The translations under genes and the position numbers were made by a program. The notes under the pieces are model-generated. The model saw only the letters and a list, made by a program, of their open reading frames with translations. It did not search any database and had not been told where the DNA came from. Below, piece after piece: positions 17,405 to 26,029 of a stretch of 64,000 nt of DNA. The number at the start of each line of letters is the position of its first letter. Positions within the stretch are counted from its first letter, which is position 1. Origin of the DNA: Gemmatimonas phototrophica (lineage in GTDB: Bacteria > Gemmatimonadota > Gemmatimonadetes > Gemmatimonadales > Gemmatimonadaceae); assembly GCF_000695095.2 (NCBI RefSeq), contig NZ_CP011454.1:3782001-3846000 (forward strand). The letters are read 5' to 3'.

Positions 17405-17989
17405 ATGGATGATATCGAGCTGATGGACTTGTTCCCCCAATTTGCGGCCGAGGAAACCCGGACGGGCCCGAACGACGCCCAGGTGACCGAGGTATTGCAG
17501 GATCGGGAACGGTTGCGGGAAATTGCTGCCCTGCGGCTCACCGAGCCGGATGTGCAGCACATATTGCGCGATGTCTGCGCGGAGGCGTCCAAGGCCTTGG
17601 GCGTGCCCATGGGGATGGTCACCGTGGTCCTTGATGACGCGCAGTTGTTTGCGGGCCAGCACGGATTGAGCGGGTGGCTACAGGAGGCGGGCGGAACACC
17701 GGCCGAGTGGGCCTTCTGCCGGTACACCGTGGCTTCCAAGGCGCCGTTCATCGTGAACGATGCCGCGACGCATCCGCTCGTACAGGATAGCCCGCTGTTC
17801 ACCCAGGATGGACTGCGCTGCTATGCGGGGATCCCGCTGGTGACCTCGCGAGGCCATGCCATCGGCTCCTTCTGCGTTGCCGGGACAACACCCCGGGAGT
17901 TTTCCGAAATGGAGATCCAGAAACTGCAGCGCTATGCATCAGAGACGATGCGGCGCCTGGAAACCCGTCGCGTGGAGCTCCAGCCGTGA
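17405..17989 (+). CDS. GAF-domain protein
   Basis: From ATG 17405 the protein has 194 residues and is almost entirely one GAF domain (about residues 40-185), preceded by an acidic N-terminus. Typical features are VPMGMVTVVLDDAQLFAGQ, a central FCRYTVASKAPFIVNDA and GLRCYAGIPLVTSRGHAIGS, close to GAF domains attached to histidine kinases and diguanylate cyclases. No output domain is present. The frame extends to a TTG at 17306, but that stretch is not domain-like and lies against the hairpin. It overlaps the next small gene by 4 bp (GTGA), and the two-component pair follows 139 bp later, so it may be a stand-alone sensor input. Ligand unknown. Confidence 0.8.
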   Translation: MDDIELMDLFPQFAAEETRTGPNDAQVTEVLQDRERLREIAALRLTEPDVQHILRDVCAEASKALGVPMGMVTVVLDDAQLFAGQHGLSGWLQEAGGTPAEWAFCRYTVASKAPFIVNDAATHPLVQDSPLFTQDGLRCYAGIPLVTSRGHAIGSFCVAGTTPREFSEMEIQKLQRYASETMRRLETRRVELQP

Positions 17990-18294
17990 CGCCGAGCCTC
18001 CCGGGTTACCACTTCGAAGCCCCCTCGGCGAACATGATTCTCCGGTCGCTGACACGCTATGTGGACGATGATGAGGTGGACGCTTTGTGGCGTCAGGCCT
18101 GCCATCAGGCCGGATTTGACGTGCATCGGCTGCCGCATTCGACCGACGAACTGCTCCCGGTCGTGGACGCGCTGGAACAACTGAGTGATCTCGCGGCCGT
18201 GTGTGCCAAGGGGCTCCGGATCCGCATCATGTCCTATGCCGTGCTGGCCCGGGCGGGCAAAGGGATCACCGCTACCCCCACCGTTGGTGTCTGA
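17986..18294 (+). CDS. Small hypothetical protein coupled to the GAF gene
   Basis: The 102-residue protein starts at a GTG that overlaps the GAF gene stop by 4 bp, so it is translationally coupled. It is rich in acidic residues and leucine, mainly helical (SANMILRSLTRYVDDDEVDALWRQA region), with two cysteines (ACHQAG, AAVCAKG), and ends with a basic stretch. I recognise no family. The coupling implies that it acts with the GAF protein, perhaps as partner or antagonist. The reading is supported by overlap and by codon use with high third-position GC. Confidence 0.6.
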   Translation: MTPSLPGYHFEAPSANMILRSLTRYVDDDEVDALWRQACHQAGFDVHRLPHSTDELLPVVDALEQLSDLAAVCAKGLRIRIMSYAVLARAGKGITATPTVGV

Positions 18295-18322
18295 AGGGTC
18301 CCCCCGAGCCGCCGTCACCGAT

Positions 18323-18352
18323 TTGTTATCGGGCGCCCTGTGGAATTAGGAT
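18323..18352 (+). promoter_or_regulatory. Candidate sigma-70-type promoter before the response regulator
   Basis: TTGTTA (18323-18328) and TAGGAT (18347-18352) are separated by 18 bases and lie 82 bp upstream of the regulator ATG. It is the only AT-rich patch in this intergenic stretch. Assignment by eye only. Confidence 0.35.
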
Positions 18353-18433
18353 TGTCAAGGGTTGCGAGCGCTTGATCGTTCGCGACCGGGGGCCCAGAGC
18401 CCGCCCATCCCTTGTCACGATCCACGCAGCGAC

Positions 18434-19153
18434 ATGGCGCTCCAACTCGGTGAGTGGGTCGATCCGGAACGCATCCTCATCGTGGAGGATGACGACGCGT
18501 TGCGTGAAACGCTGGCGCACACGCTCGCGAGTGTGTGCCGTGAAGTTCGTACAGCGGCAACACTCGCCGACGCGTTTCACGAGGCCATCCACTCCCCTCC
18601 GGAACTCATCGTCCTTGATCTCGGGCTTCCCGATGGAGATGGAACAGAGCTCGTCACGCGACTGCGTGAAGCGACGGATGTGCCCATCATCGTGTTGAGC
18701 GGGCGGGATACCGAAGAGGCCAAAGTGGCGCTGCTGGATGCCGGCGCCGATGATTTCCTCATCAAACCGTGCGGCGGCGCGGAACTGCTGGCGCGTGTGC
18801 GCGGACAGTTGCGCCGCTCGGTCACGTCGCAGGCCGCGCGCTCCTGGTCCCACATCGAGGTGGATGGCGTGGAGATTGATCTGGTCGCGCAGCGCGTAGT
18901 GCGCGACGGACAGCCACAGCGCCTGACACCCACCGAATGGGCTCTGCTGCGGGCGTTGGTGCTGCAGGCGGGGCGCGCCATCTCGCCCAAGCAATTGTGG
19001 GACATCGTCTGGGATCGGGAATTTGGCGACTACTCGACCCATGTGCGGGTGCACATCACGCACCTACGTCGGAAGATTGAACCCAACCCACAGGTGCCGC
19101 GCCTCATCATCACCGAACCGGGTGTGGGCTACCGCTTCAACGGGCCGCAGTGA
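18434..19153 (+). CDS. KdpE-like OmpR-family response regulator
   Basis: From ATG 18434 the protein has 239 residues. The receiver domain (about 14-125) has the acidic pocket VEDDD, phospho-acceptor Asp at about 60 in LIVLDLGLPDGDG, switch Ser in VLSGRD and Lys in LIKPCGG. The C-terminal winged helix (about 140-238) has LTPTEWALLRALV and the recognition region YSTHVRVHITHLRRKI, then EPGVGYRF. These features match KdpE-type regulators. It overlaps the sensor gene by 4 bp. An upstream start at 18362 is possible but adds a Pro/Arg-rich non-domain stretch. No kdpFABC genes are in the window, so the targets are elsewhere or different. Confidence 0.88.
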   Translation: MALQLGEWVDPERILIVEDDDALRETLAHTLASVCREVRTAATLADAFHEAIHSPPELIVLDLGLPDGDGTELVTRLREATDVPIIVLSGRDTEEAKVALLDAGADDFLIKPCGGAELLARVRGQLRRSVTSQAARSWSHIEVDGVEIDLVAQRVVRDGQPQRLTPTEWALLRALVLQAGRAISPKQLWDIVWDREFGDYSTHVRVHITHLRRKIEPNPQVPRLIITEPGVGYRFNGPQ

Positions 19154-20265
19154 CGCTGCGCACGGCAGGGGTCTGGCTCATGTGGCTGGGGCTCTACGGG
19201 CTCACCACGCTATTGCTCTATTCCATTTCGGCGCTGCCCGACATTCGCGTCTCCCACGGGGTGCTCGGCTATCTGGTCTTGATCATTGCGGCCAGCCGGC
19301 ACGGCGGGCGAGCCCTGTCGCTGGCCATGGTCGCGCTGGGCTATCTGTCGGTGGATTGGTTGTTCGTACCGCCACGTTTCAGTTTTGGCCACGCCAGAGA
19401 GATGGACTGGATTGTCCTGATTGCCTTTCTGGCCACCGGATGGCTGGTGTCGGAGCTGTTCGCCAAACAGCGTGAAAGCACCCGCATTGCCGAAGAGCGC
19501 ACCGCGGAAGTGGAGCGACTGAGTCGCGAACGACTGGCGCTGGAGCGGGAAGCCTCCATGGCGCAGGTGCTGGGGGAAGCCAATCGCCTCAAGAACGCCC
19601 TGCTCAACTCCATCGCGCATGACCTGCGCTCCCCGGTGTCCACGCTGTCGCTGCTGGCCGATCCCGCGTCCGGATTTACCAGTCAGTTGGCGTTGCAGCG
19701 GATCGGTGAGGAAGCGGGGCGGCTGGGGGAATTCATTGGCATGCTGCAGCGATTCGCCAACGAGGGTGGCGCCGTGCTCGCGGCCGATGCGTACGCGGTG
19801 GATCGATTGGTGCAGACGGCTGTGCGCTCCTCGGAGGCCATGCTGGTCGGCCGCACGGTGCGTCTTCCCGGCGGTGAGGCCGGCGCGACCGTCACCTGCG
19901 ACTTTACCCTCTCTCTGCAGGTCATCGGCAATCTGCTGCAGAATGCCGCACGGTATTCCCCAACGACGGAAGCCATTGACCTCTTCGTGCAGGCCTCAGC
20001 CGACGTGGTGGATGTGGTGGTAGCCGACCGTGGCCCCGGTCTGTCGACCGAAGAGTTGCAACGCCTGTTCACGCCCATGCGCCGTCGTCAGCGCGACGGC
20101 CACGGCGTGTTGGCGGATTCGCGTATGGGCATGGGGCTCACCATTGCGCGCACGTTTGCGCGCGCGCAAGGCGGTGAGGTGTTGCATCGCCCGCGTGACG
20201 GCGGGGGCTCGGAGTTTGTGTTGCGGCTGCCCCGCACGCTGCCGGGTGCCGCTGTCTCTATTTGA
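19150..20265 (+). CDS. KdpD-like sensor histidine kinase with DUF4118 membrane domain, lacking the KdpD N-terminus
   Basis: The 371-residue protein begins at a GTG overlapping the regulator stop. Four membrane segments (about 5-110) form a DUF4118 domain, including FVPPRFSFGHAREMDW, as in KdpD. A coiled coil (about 112-145) leads to the HisKA box NSIAHDLRSPVSTL with His at about 157. The ATPase has NLLQNAARYSP, DRGPGLST and GMGLTIARTFARAQGG. The cytosolic KdpD and universal-stress domains that precede DUF4118 in full KdpD (about 370 residues) are missing, so this is the short form. It presumably signals to the adjacent regulator; the stimulus may not be K+. Its 3' end overlaps the convergent CotH-like gene by 8 bp. 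Confidence 0.88.
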   Translation: MTLRTAGVWLMWLGLYGLTTLLLYSISALPDIRVSHGVLGYLVLIIAASRHGGRALSLAMVALGYLSVDWLFVPPRFSFGHAREMDWIVLIAFLATGWLVSELFAKQRESTRIAEERTAEVERLSRERLALEREASMAQVLGEANRLKNALLNSIAHDLRSPVSTLSLLADPASGFTSQLALQRIGEEAGRLGEFIGMLQRFANEGGAVLAADAYAVDRLVQTAVRSSEAMLVGRTVRLPGGEAGATVTCDFTLSLQVIGNLLQNAARYSPTTEAIDLFVQASADVVDVVVADRGPGLSTEELQRLFTPMRRRQRDGHGVLADSRMGMGLTIARTFARAQGGEVLHRPRDGGGSEFVLRLPRTLPGAAVSI

Positions 20266-21412
20266 GGCAATCGTTCAGGAGCGCCTTCTTGGCCGACTCG
20301 GGAGTTCTGATGTCCTTGTAGAACTCCTCGAAGTACGACAGCGTCCCCTTGACCGTGCCGGGCGCGATGAGCTTGCCAATGGTGTCCGCATACAGCGCTT
20401 CAATGGCCGGTCGCTTGGCCTTGAAGATCTCGTACACGGCCGGATAGGCTGCTTCATGCGCGCACCAGCCGCGAAAAAGCCGCGTGCGCACACTGCGAAT
20501 GGGGAGCGACGGATCAGTGCCGGCGTAGTGCGCGTTGATGACACCGGAAAAATCGAAGTCGTAGCCCACCGGCGCGTACGTCCCGTTGGCCAGCATGACG
20601 ATCTCCCCGTTGTGCAGGCCGTTGAACGAGACGTCGGTATTGGCGATGAAGTACAGAAACGTGTAGGCCATGGCGGTGTGCGCCGGGTCCACATCGTCGG
20701 CTGTCGCTCCTTTGCGGTCGAGGATTTTGCCACCCACGCGTTCGGCCATCTGGGCCGGATCTTCAATGAGGAAGCCGTAGCGGGTGGTTTCCACGGTGCC
20801 GGTGGCACTGTCGGCGTAGGCGATCCGCAGGATACGCACTTTGTGCGACAGTTCCGTGAGTTGGCGATAGACGCGATACAGCTGCGCTTCCTGCAGGTTG
20901 TACTGCTCGTACTGCGCCGTGTTGCGGCAGTAGCCGACCAGCTTGGGTTCCTCGAGGTTGGCAAACTCGGTACCATCGGCGGTCTTGCCGCCGAACTTGA
21001 GTCGCAGCGGCGGAAAGTCGCAGTGCTTGAGCCGCCAGACGCCGCGGGTCTTGGCGCGAATGGGGACGGAGACCTTCTTGCCCGATGAATCGGTGTAGCT
21101 GATGGATGCCGTGCGCCATGGGGCATCCTGCTGCTTGTCCCGCTTGATCTGCTTCATGTTCAGCGTGAGCGTCACATCGAAGGGAAGCTCACTGCGAAAC
21201 AGGCGGGGATTCGGCGCTTTCTTGGCCACCGCGTCCCCGGCCGAATCCAGCTTGGGCGTTTTGGGCGTCTTGGGAGCTTTCTCCGCCTTGTCCTTCTTTT
21301 CTTTGGCGGCTTGCGCCGGCAGCATGGTGGGCGTGGCGACCGGGAGCAACACAGCCGACAGTGTCGCCCACAACAGGGGCATCAGGACGCGACGAGCAGA
21401 CACGACAGACAT
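20258..21412 (-). CDS. Secreted CotH-like (spore-coat-H kinase fold) protein
   Basis: From ATG 21412 the protein has 384 residues and a signal peptide (MSVVSARRVLMPLLWATLSA..., cleavage near MLPAQA), followed by a Lys/Pro-rich linker (KEKKDKAEKAPKTPKTPK). The body resembles atypical CotH kinases: AKTRGVWRLKHCDFPPLRLK for the KxxRxK region, a conserved YGFLIEDPAQMAERVG and a putative metal-binding YDFDFSGVIN near residue 262 after FIANTDVSFNG. CotH proteins phosphorylate surface proteins in spore formers; in Gram-negative bacteria the role is unknown. The DUF4956 gene lies 25 bp upstream, and DUF4956, VTC and CotH genes are known to cluster, which supports the assignment. The VTC polyphosphate polymerase member is missing here. 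Confidence 0.7.
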   Translation of the reverse strand: MSVVSARRVLMPLLWATLSAVLLPVATPTMLPAQAAKEKKDKAEKAPKTPKTPKLDSAGDAVAKKAPNPRLFRSELPFDVTLTLNMKQIKRDKQQDAPWRTASISYTDSSGKKVSVPIRAKTRGVWRLKHCDFPPLRLKFGGKTADGTEFANLEEPKLVGYCRNTAQYEQYNLQEAQLYRVYRQLTELSHKVRILRIAYADSATGTVETTRYGFLIEDPAQMAERVGGKILDRKGATADDVDPAHTAMAYTFLYFIANTDVSFNGLHNGEIVMLANGTYAPVGYDFDFSGVINAHYAGTDPSLPIRSVRTRLFRGWCAHEAAYPAVYEIFKAKRPAIEALYADTIGKLIAPGTVKGTLSYFEEFYKDIRTPESAKKALLNDCLK

Positions 21413-21437
21413 GGGCAGAGGCCTCGTTCCGGCAGAA

Positions 21438-22547
21438 TCAGTCAATTTCGGCAGACGTAAGCTGTGACGCACCAGCGGCACGGACCAGCGACAGCAGTTC
21501 ATCCGGTCCGGATTTCTTGCGCAACTGTACACGATACTCGAGGACGGTCAGTTCATCACCCACCTGCATCCCCCCAAAGCGCCAGGTCTTGGTGAACTCC
21601 GAAAGGCGAGGCTCGAGGACCCGCCGGAGACCGTTGGCATTGGAGGTGGTCAATCGCAGCGTACGCTCTTCCACCACCACCGGCATTTCGGTGGTCATGT
21701 TGTTGGCTTTCGCACGGCGCCAGGCCCGATCGGCCAGCCCCTCCAGCTGCTCCGTGGTCATGTTCTTGAGCACCTCATCATCCATGCGCGCCACAAAGGT
21801 GCCGGTGCGCGACATCTGCTTGGCGCGGGCCAACTTGCGCTCCGCCAGACGCCCATCGAGCTCCATGGGTGCGCTGCCAAAGTCGGTGTACCACAGCGCG
21901 AGCGCGAGCACGTTGAATCCCATCGACAATACGGCCGCCACCGGCAGGTTCACTGCCGACGACAGCCCAATGGCGGTGGCGAGAAACACATAGACGGCGT
22001 CCTTGGAATCATCGAGCGAATTGCGGAATCGCACCGCCGCTACAATGCCAGCCAGTGAGAAGGCCAGTGCCAGCGAGTATTTCACCAGCAACACGATGCC
22101 CGCAACGACGGTGGGGAGCACCACCAGCAGCTGCACGACCGACTGCTGATACCCGCGCTTGGCGCGCGTGAGCAGATAGATCCAGGCCACCGGCAGCGAC
22201 AGCAGGGCCGCCGCCGCCATGGCGACCCCCACGGTGAGCGCCAGCGTGGCTTCGTCGAGTCCCGAAGTGGGCGCCGCGTTCGCGAGGTCTCGGAACGAGG
22301 TCGCCGTGGGTGCCGTCTCGGCGCCCAGCCCCATGAGCGCCTCCAGCGACGGTGGCAGCCAGCGAGCCCCGCGCAGCACCAGCAGCGCCGTGCCACCCAC
22401 CAGTACGGTGTAGTAGACCAGACAACGCAGGATGACGCGGGTAGCCGGTGTATTGCGCCAGCTGCCCACGCTCATGACCACACGCTCCACGAGTGACGCA
22501 TCAGTTCCATGTTCGAGAAGGCGGCGTGAGCCATTCGACCGGCTCAC
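21438..22547 (-). CDS. DUF4956 family membrane protein
   Basis: The 369-residue protein has a basic N-terminus, one early hydrophobic segment (about 40-62), then four membrane segments (about 105-225) with VKYSLALAFSLAGIVAAVRFRNSLDDSKDAVYVFLATAIGL, the hallmark of DUF4956 (quoted in part: LAGIVAAVRFRNSL). A cytosolic alpha/beta domain of about 140 residues follows. DUF4956 proteins accompany VTC-type polyphosphate polymerases and CotH kinases and may be their membrane partner. It is the first gene of the two-gene operon with the CotH-like gene. The start is uncertain: the GTG at 22547 is taken, but an ATG at about 22475 is also possible. Confidence 0.8.
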   Translation of the reverse strand: MSRSNGSRRLLEHGTDASLVERVVMSVGSWRNTPATRVILRCLVYYTVLVGGTALLVLRGARWLPPSLEALMGLGAETAPTATSFRDLANAAPTSGLDEATLALTVGVAMAAAALLSLPVAWIYLLTRAKRGYQQSVVQLLVVLPTVVAGIVLLVKYSLALAFSLAGIVAAVRFRNSLDDSKDAVYVFLATAIGLSSAVNLPVAAVLSMGFNVLALALWYTDFGSAPMELDGRLAERKLARAKQMSRTGTFVARMDDEVLKNMTTEQLEGLADRAWRRAKANNMTTEMPVVVEERTLRLTTSNANGLRRVLEPRLSEFTKTWRFGGMQVGDELTVLEYRVQLRKKSGPDELLSLVRAAGASQLTSAEID

Positions 22548-22652
22548 GGGTACGACGGGGAAGGAAGCGCTGGCGCCCCTTCCCCGGCTCCTCGCCGACG
22601 GGCGGCAAGGGGGAATCGCGTCCAGTATCGTGCGTCACAGGCGTTCGCGCCA

Positions 22653-22658
22653 TACATT
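22653..22658 (+). promoter_or_regulatory. Candidate leaderless -10 for the exported phosphatase gene
   Basis: TACATT ends six bases (CGGCCC) before the ATG at 22665. No Shine-Dalgarno is present. Confidence 0.5.
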
Positions 22659-22664
22659 CGGCCC

Positions 22665-24278
22665 ATGAAGCGTTCCATACCTTGGGTGCCCGTGGCACTC
22701 ACACTGGCCTGCATGGCGGGCGCCGCAGCTCCTTCCGAGGCTTCCACTGCGACGCGGGCCCGTCCCGCCGTGGCGCCTCGGCCGCAACCGCCACAGCGTC
22801 CGTCGCTGGTGGTCCTGATCACGATCGATCAGTTCCGGGCCGATTACGTGGACCGCTACGGGGCACAGCTGACCGGCGGCATTGCCCGTTTGGCGCGCGG
22901 TGGAGCCCGCTTCTCGGCCGCGCACCACGATCACGCCATAACGGAAACGGCCCCCGGCCACGCCACGCTACTCTCCGGGCGCTTTCCGCGCAGTACCGGC
23001 ATCATGATGAACGCCATTGGCGTGGACGATGAGGCCGCCCCGCTGGTCGCGGGTGGGTATGGCTCCGGCGCGTCTCCCACCCGCTTTCGTGGGACCACGC
23101 TGGTGGACTGGATGACCGCGGCCGACAAGCGCGCGAAGACGCTCTCCGTGTCCATGAAGGATCGCGGCGCCATTTTGCCCGTGGGGCGCGCGAAAACTGA
23201 CGTGTACTGGTACTCCATCGACGGCCGATTTCTCACCAGTACGTATTACCGCAAGGATCTCCCGTCGTGGGTCGCCCAGTTCAACGACCGCCAGATGGTG
23301 GCAGGGTTCGCGGGCAAGGCGTGGAATCTGCTGCTCCCCGACAGTGCGTACACCGAAAAGGACAGTGTCCCCATTGAAATGGCTGGACGCAACGTCACCT
23401 TCCCGCACGTCCTCACTGAGGACGTGATGGACGCGGGGGCCAATATCCGCATCACGCCGTTCATGGACGACATGGTGCTGGCCTTCGCGCTGCACGGACT
23501 CCAATCCCTCAAGCTCGGTACGGGTCCGCAGACGGATCTGCTCGCGGTATCGCTGTCGGCCACCGATGTCATTGGCCACAACTACGGCCCCGATTCGCGC
23601 GAAATGCACGATCAGGTGCTGCGCGTGGATCGCGCCGTGGGCACGTTCCTCGATTCTCTCTACAAGCTGCGCGATTCGTCGGCGATCACCGTGGTGCTCA
23701 CCTCCGACCACGGCGTGGGCACCATTCCCGAATTGGCGCCGCCCGGCATGCAGCCCCCCCCGCGTCGGGTGTCTTTGGCCTCCATCGTGCCGGCGCTGCG
23801 CGACAAGCTACGCGCCCTCAAGGTGGATACCTTCGCCATTGAGACCGATGTGAACATCGTGCTCGCGGATCGGCGGGCGTTCCGCAAGCAAGCCGATCTC
23901 GACAGCGCCATGGCGTTTCTGCTGGACCAGATCCGTGCGGTCCCCGGCGTGGCTCGGGTAGACCGCTTTCAGGCGTTGCTGGCCGATACGGCCACCGACG
24001 TGATTGCACGTCGGTGGGCGCATCAGTTCCCCGCCACCGTCAATGTGGAAGCGGTCATTACGCTCGACCCGCTCTCCACCTGGGGCGGCAACATCGCGTC
24101 GCACGGGTCCCCCCGTGACTACGACTCCCACGTACCGTTGCTCTTTGCGGGCTTCGGGGTCACCCCCGGCGTGCGCTCCCAGTTTGTGCGCACGGTGGAC
24201 ATTGCCCCCACCCTGGCGCAGCTGCTGGGAGTCAAAGTGCTCGAACCCGTGGACGGCGTCGCGCTCCCCATCCGCTAA
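22665..24278 (+). CDS. Exported alkaline phosphatase / phosphodiesterase (PafA-like, NPP superfamily)
   Basis: The 537-residue protein has a signal peptide (cleavage near ACMAGAAA) and the alkaline-phosphatase-superfamily core: LVVLITIDQFRADYVDRY with metal Asp at about 52, nucleophile Thr at about 95 in ITETAPGHATLLSGRFP, ATDVIGHNYGPDS at about 301-313 and VLTSDHGVG at about 344. A late His lies in ASHGSPRDYDSHVPLLFAG at about 477. The nucleophile being Thr within TAPGHA fits PafA-type phosphate-irrepressible phosphatases and nucleotide pyrophosphatases. It should hydrolyse phosphomonoesters in the periplasm. It is monocistronic, divergent from DUF4956, and has no recognisable Pho box. Together with PhoD it makes two phosphatases in the window. 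Confidence 0.88.
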   Translation: MKRSIPWVPVALTLACMAGAAAPSEASTATRARPAVAPRPQPPQRPSLVVLITIDQFRADYVDRYGAQLTGGIARLARGGARFSAAHHDHAITETAPGHATLLSGRFPRSTGIMMNAIGVDDEAAPLVAGGYGSGASPTRFRGTTLVDWMTAADKRAKTLSVSMKDRGAILPVGRAKTDVYWYSIDGRFLTSTYYRKDLPSWVAQFNDRQMVAGFAGKAWNLLLPDSAYTEKDSVPIEMAGRNVTFPHVLTEDVMDAGANIRITPFMDDMVLAFALHGLQSLKLGTGPQTDLLAVSLSATDVIGHNYGPDSREMHDQVLRVDRAVGTFLDSLYKLRDSSAITVVLTSDHGVGTIPELAPPGMQPPPRRVSLASIVPALRDKLRALKVDTFAIETDVNIVLADRRAFRKQADLDSAMAFLLDQIRAVPGVARVDRFQALLADTATDVIARRWAHQFPATVNVEAVITLDPLSTWGGNIASHGSPRDYDSHVPLLFAGFGVTPGVRSQFVRTVDIAPTLAQLLGVKVLEPVDGVALPIR

Positions 24279-24304
24279 CGCCGCCCCGTCGCGGGCGCCG
24301 CGTC

Positions 24305-24664
24305 TCAGGCGCCGCCCGTGACCTCGATTTCCCGCACCGCAATGTGCCCACTGGAGTCGGCATGTGGGCACGACCGGGCAATGGCCACGGCTTCGTCATA
24401 GTCGGCGGCGTCGATCAGGAAGTAGCCGGACACGATTTCGCGCAGTTCGGCGTACGGGCCATCGCGCACCACCAGCGCGCCGCCTTCTCGGCGCACGATT
24501 TTCCCGCCTTCGTCGCGCAATTTCTCCCCGCCACGCAGCTTCCCCTGCGCGCCCAGCTCTTGCGCCCAAGCCGAATAGCGGGCCACGATTGCCTGCAGCT
24601 CGGCGGGCGACAGTTCGGCGTAGTCGCTGGGATTGTCAGACAACAGCAGCATGAACATGGACAT
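24305..24664 (-). CDS. YCII-related (DGPF) domain protein
   Basis: The 119-residue protein is a single YCII/DGPF domain: MSMFMLLLSDNPSDYAELSP at the start, a charged middle (LRGGEKLRDEGGKIV) and DGPYAELREIVSGYFLIDAADYDEAVAIARSCPHA at the end (only partly quoted here: DGPYAELREIVSGYFLIDA). The DGP-F motif and the His/Asp pair typical of the fold are present. Such proteins are usually adjacent to an ECF sigma factor of the ECF42 group, as here: the sigma gene is divergent and begins 120 bp away. A GGAGAG Shine-Dalgarno lies 5 nt before the ATG. The biochemical function of these DGPF proteins is unresolved. Confidence 0.88.
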   Translation of the reverse strand: MSMFMLLLSDNPSDYAELSPAELQAIVARYSAWAQELGAQGKLRGGEKLRDEGGKIVRREGGALVVRDGPYAELREIVSGYFLIDAADYDEAVAIARSCPHADSSGHIAVREIEVTGGA

Positions 24665-24784
24665 GAAAACTCTCCGGTTGTGACCGTGGATTCGGAAGCA
24701 CCGCGTACCGGCGCGTCCTGGTATCCAGGTGACGCAGGGTTGGCCACGGAATCGACATCCGCCGTGGCCGAGGCGTCCAGCGTG

Positions 24785-26029
24785 ATGACATTGCTGACCG
24801 ATCCGCAGGGATTCCGGAGTGCGGCGGCGGCGCTGACCGCCGTGCTGCTGCGAAAGTACGGCACCGGACAGTGGGACACCGTAGAAGATGCGGTGCAGGA
24901 CGCCTTTGTGGCGGCGGCCCGTACGTGGCCGGTCTCCGGGGCCCCAACCGTACCACTGGCCTGGCTAACCCGGGTAGCTCACCGCCGCTACCTCGATCGC
25001 CTCCGGGCAGGGCGACGGCTGGTGGCAGACGATGGGCAGGCCGACCAGGTCGCGTCTCCGGAACCGGATGACACCGCGAACGAGACCCCGCTGGGGGACG
25101 ACCAGCTCCGGCTCCTGTTTATGTGCTGCCATCCCGCACTCTCGGCGGACTCACGCGTCGCGCTGACCCTCAAGTGCGTGGCGCAGTTGAGCGTTCCGGA
25201 AATTGCGCGCTTGCTGCGTGCGGAGGAGTCGGCCGTGGCCCAACGGCTCGTGCGCGCCAAGCGCACCCTACGCGACGCGCGGGCGTCGTTCGTGGTCCCC
25301 AGCGCTGCCGAGGTCCCGATCCGTTTGGACGATGTGCTGACGGTGTGCTACGCGCTCTTTGCCGAGGGGCACCTGGCCACCGGTGGAGATCTGCTGGTGC
25401 GTGGGGACCTGTGTCAGGAAGCGCTGCGACTGGTGACGATCCTGACCCAGTGGCCGGAGACGGCGCAGCCGCACACGCACGCGCTGCTCGCGCTGCTCTG
25501 TTTTACCGCCGCGCGACTGCCGGCCCGCGCCGATGGTGACGACGTGGTATCGTTGCGGGAGCAAGATCGGTCGCGCTGGGACGCACGGCTCATTGCTCGT
25601 GGCGTGCGGGCGCTCGATGCCTCGGCCAGCGGCGCGCAATTCACGCGCTATCATGCGGAGGCGGAAATCGCCGCCGCGCACTCGCTGTCGCGTTCGTGGA
25701 CCGACACCCCGTGGGCCGTCATTGTGGCGGCGTACGACAGACTGCTTACTATCGCCCCCTCTCCAATGGCCCGTCTGTCCCGACTCGTGGCGCTCGCCGA
25801 ATGTGGTGAGGTGGCGCAGGCGCTGGACGCGCTGGAGGCCGACGCCACGATGTTTGCCCACTGGCCGGAGTGGCATGCCGTGCATGGGACGCTGCGCGCG
25901 CGAGCGGGGGAGTACCACCGAGCCGTAGACGCATTCAATGCCGCACTGGCCTTGCCCGCATCGGTTCCGGTGCGGCGCTACTGGACACGCCAGCGTGAGG
26001 CGGCATTGGCCGCGGGGGCGCGCGGATGA
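24785..26029 (+). CDS. ECF42-type RNA polymerase sigma factor with C-terminal TPR-like extension
   Basis: From ATG 24785 the protein has 414 residues. Sigma region 2 covers about 10-75 (DTVEDAVQDAFVAAARTWP, then PLAWLTRVAHRRYLDRLRA) and region 4 about 100-165 (LSADSRVALTLKCVAQLSVP, AQRLVRAKRTLRDA). A 240-residue helical, TPR-like C-terminal domain follows, including DVLTVCYALFAEGH and the closing repeat REYHRAVDAFNAAL-type helix. This domain layout and the adjacent DGPF gene identify ECF42 proteins, which have no classical anti-sigma factor and are thought to be controlled through the extension. The frame is open to GTG 24678, so a slightly earlier start cannot be ruled out. The GXWXG gene overlaps its 3' end by 4 bp. 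Confidence 0.85.
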   Translation: MTLLTDPQGFRSAAAALTAVLLRKYGTGQWDTVEDAVQDAFVAAARTWPVSGAPTVPLAWLTRVAHRRYLDRLRAGRRLVADDGQADQVASPEPDDTANETPLGDDQLRLLFMCCHPALSADSRVALTLKCVAQLSVPEIARLLRAEESAVAQRLVRAKRTLRDARASFVVPSAAEVPIRLDDVLTVCYALFAEGHLATGGDLLVRGDLCQEALRLVTILTQWPETAQPHTHALLALLCFTAARLPARADGDDVVSLREQDRSRWDARLIARGVRALDASASGAQFTRYHAEAEIAAAHSLSRSWTDTPWAVIVAAYDRLLTIAPSPMARLSRLVALAECGEVAQALDALEADATMFAHWPEWHAVHGTLRARAGEYHRAVDAFNAALALPASVPVRRYWTRQREAALAAGARG

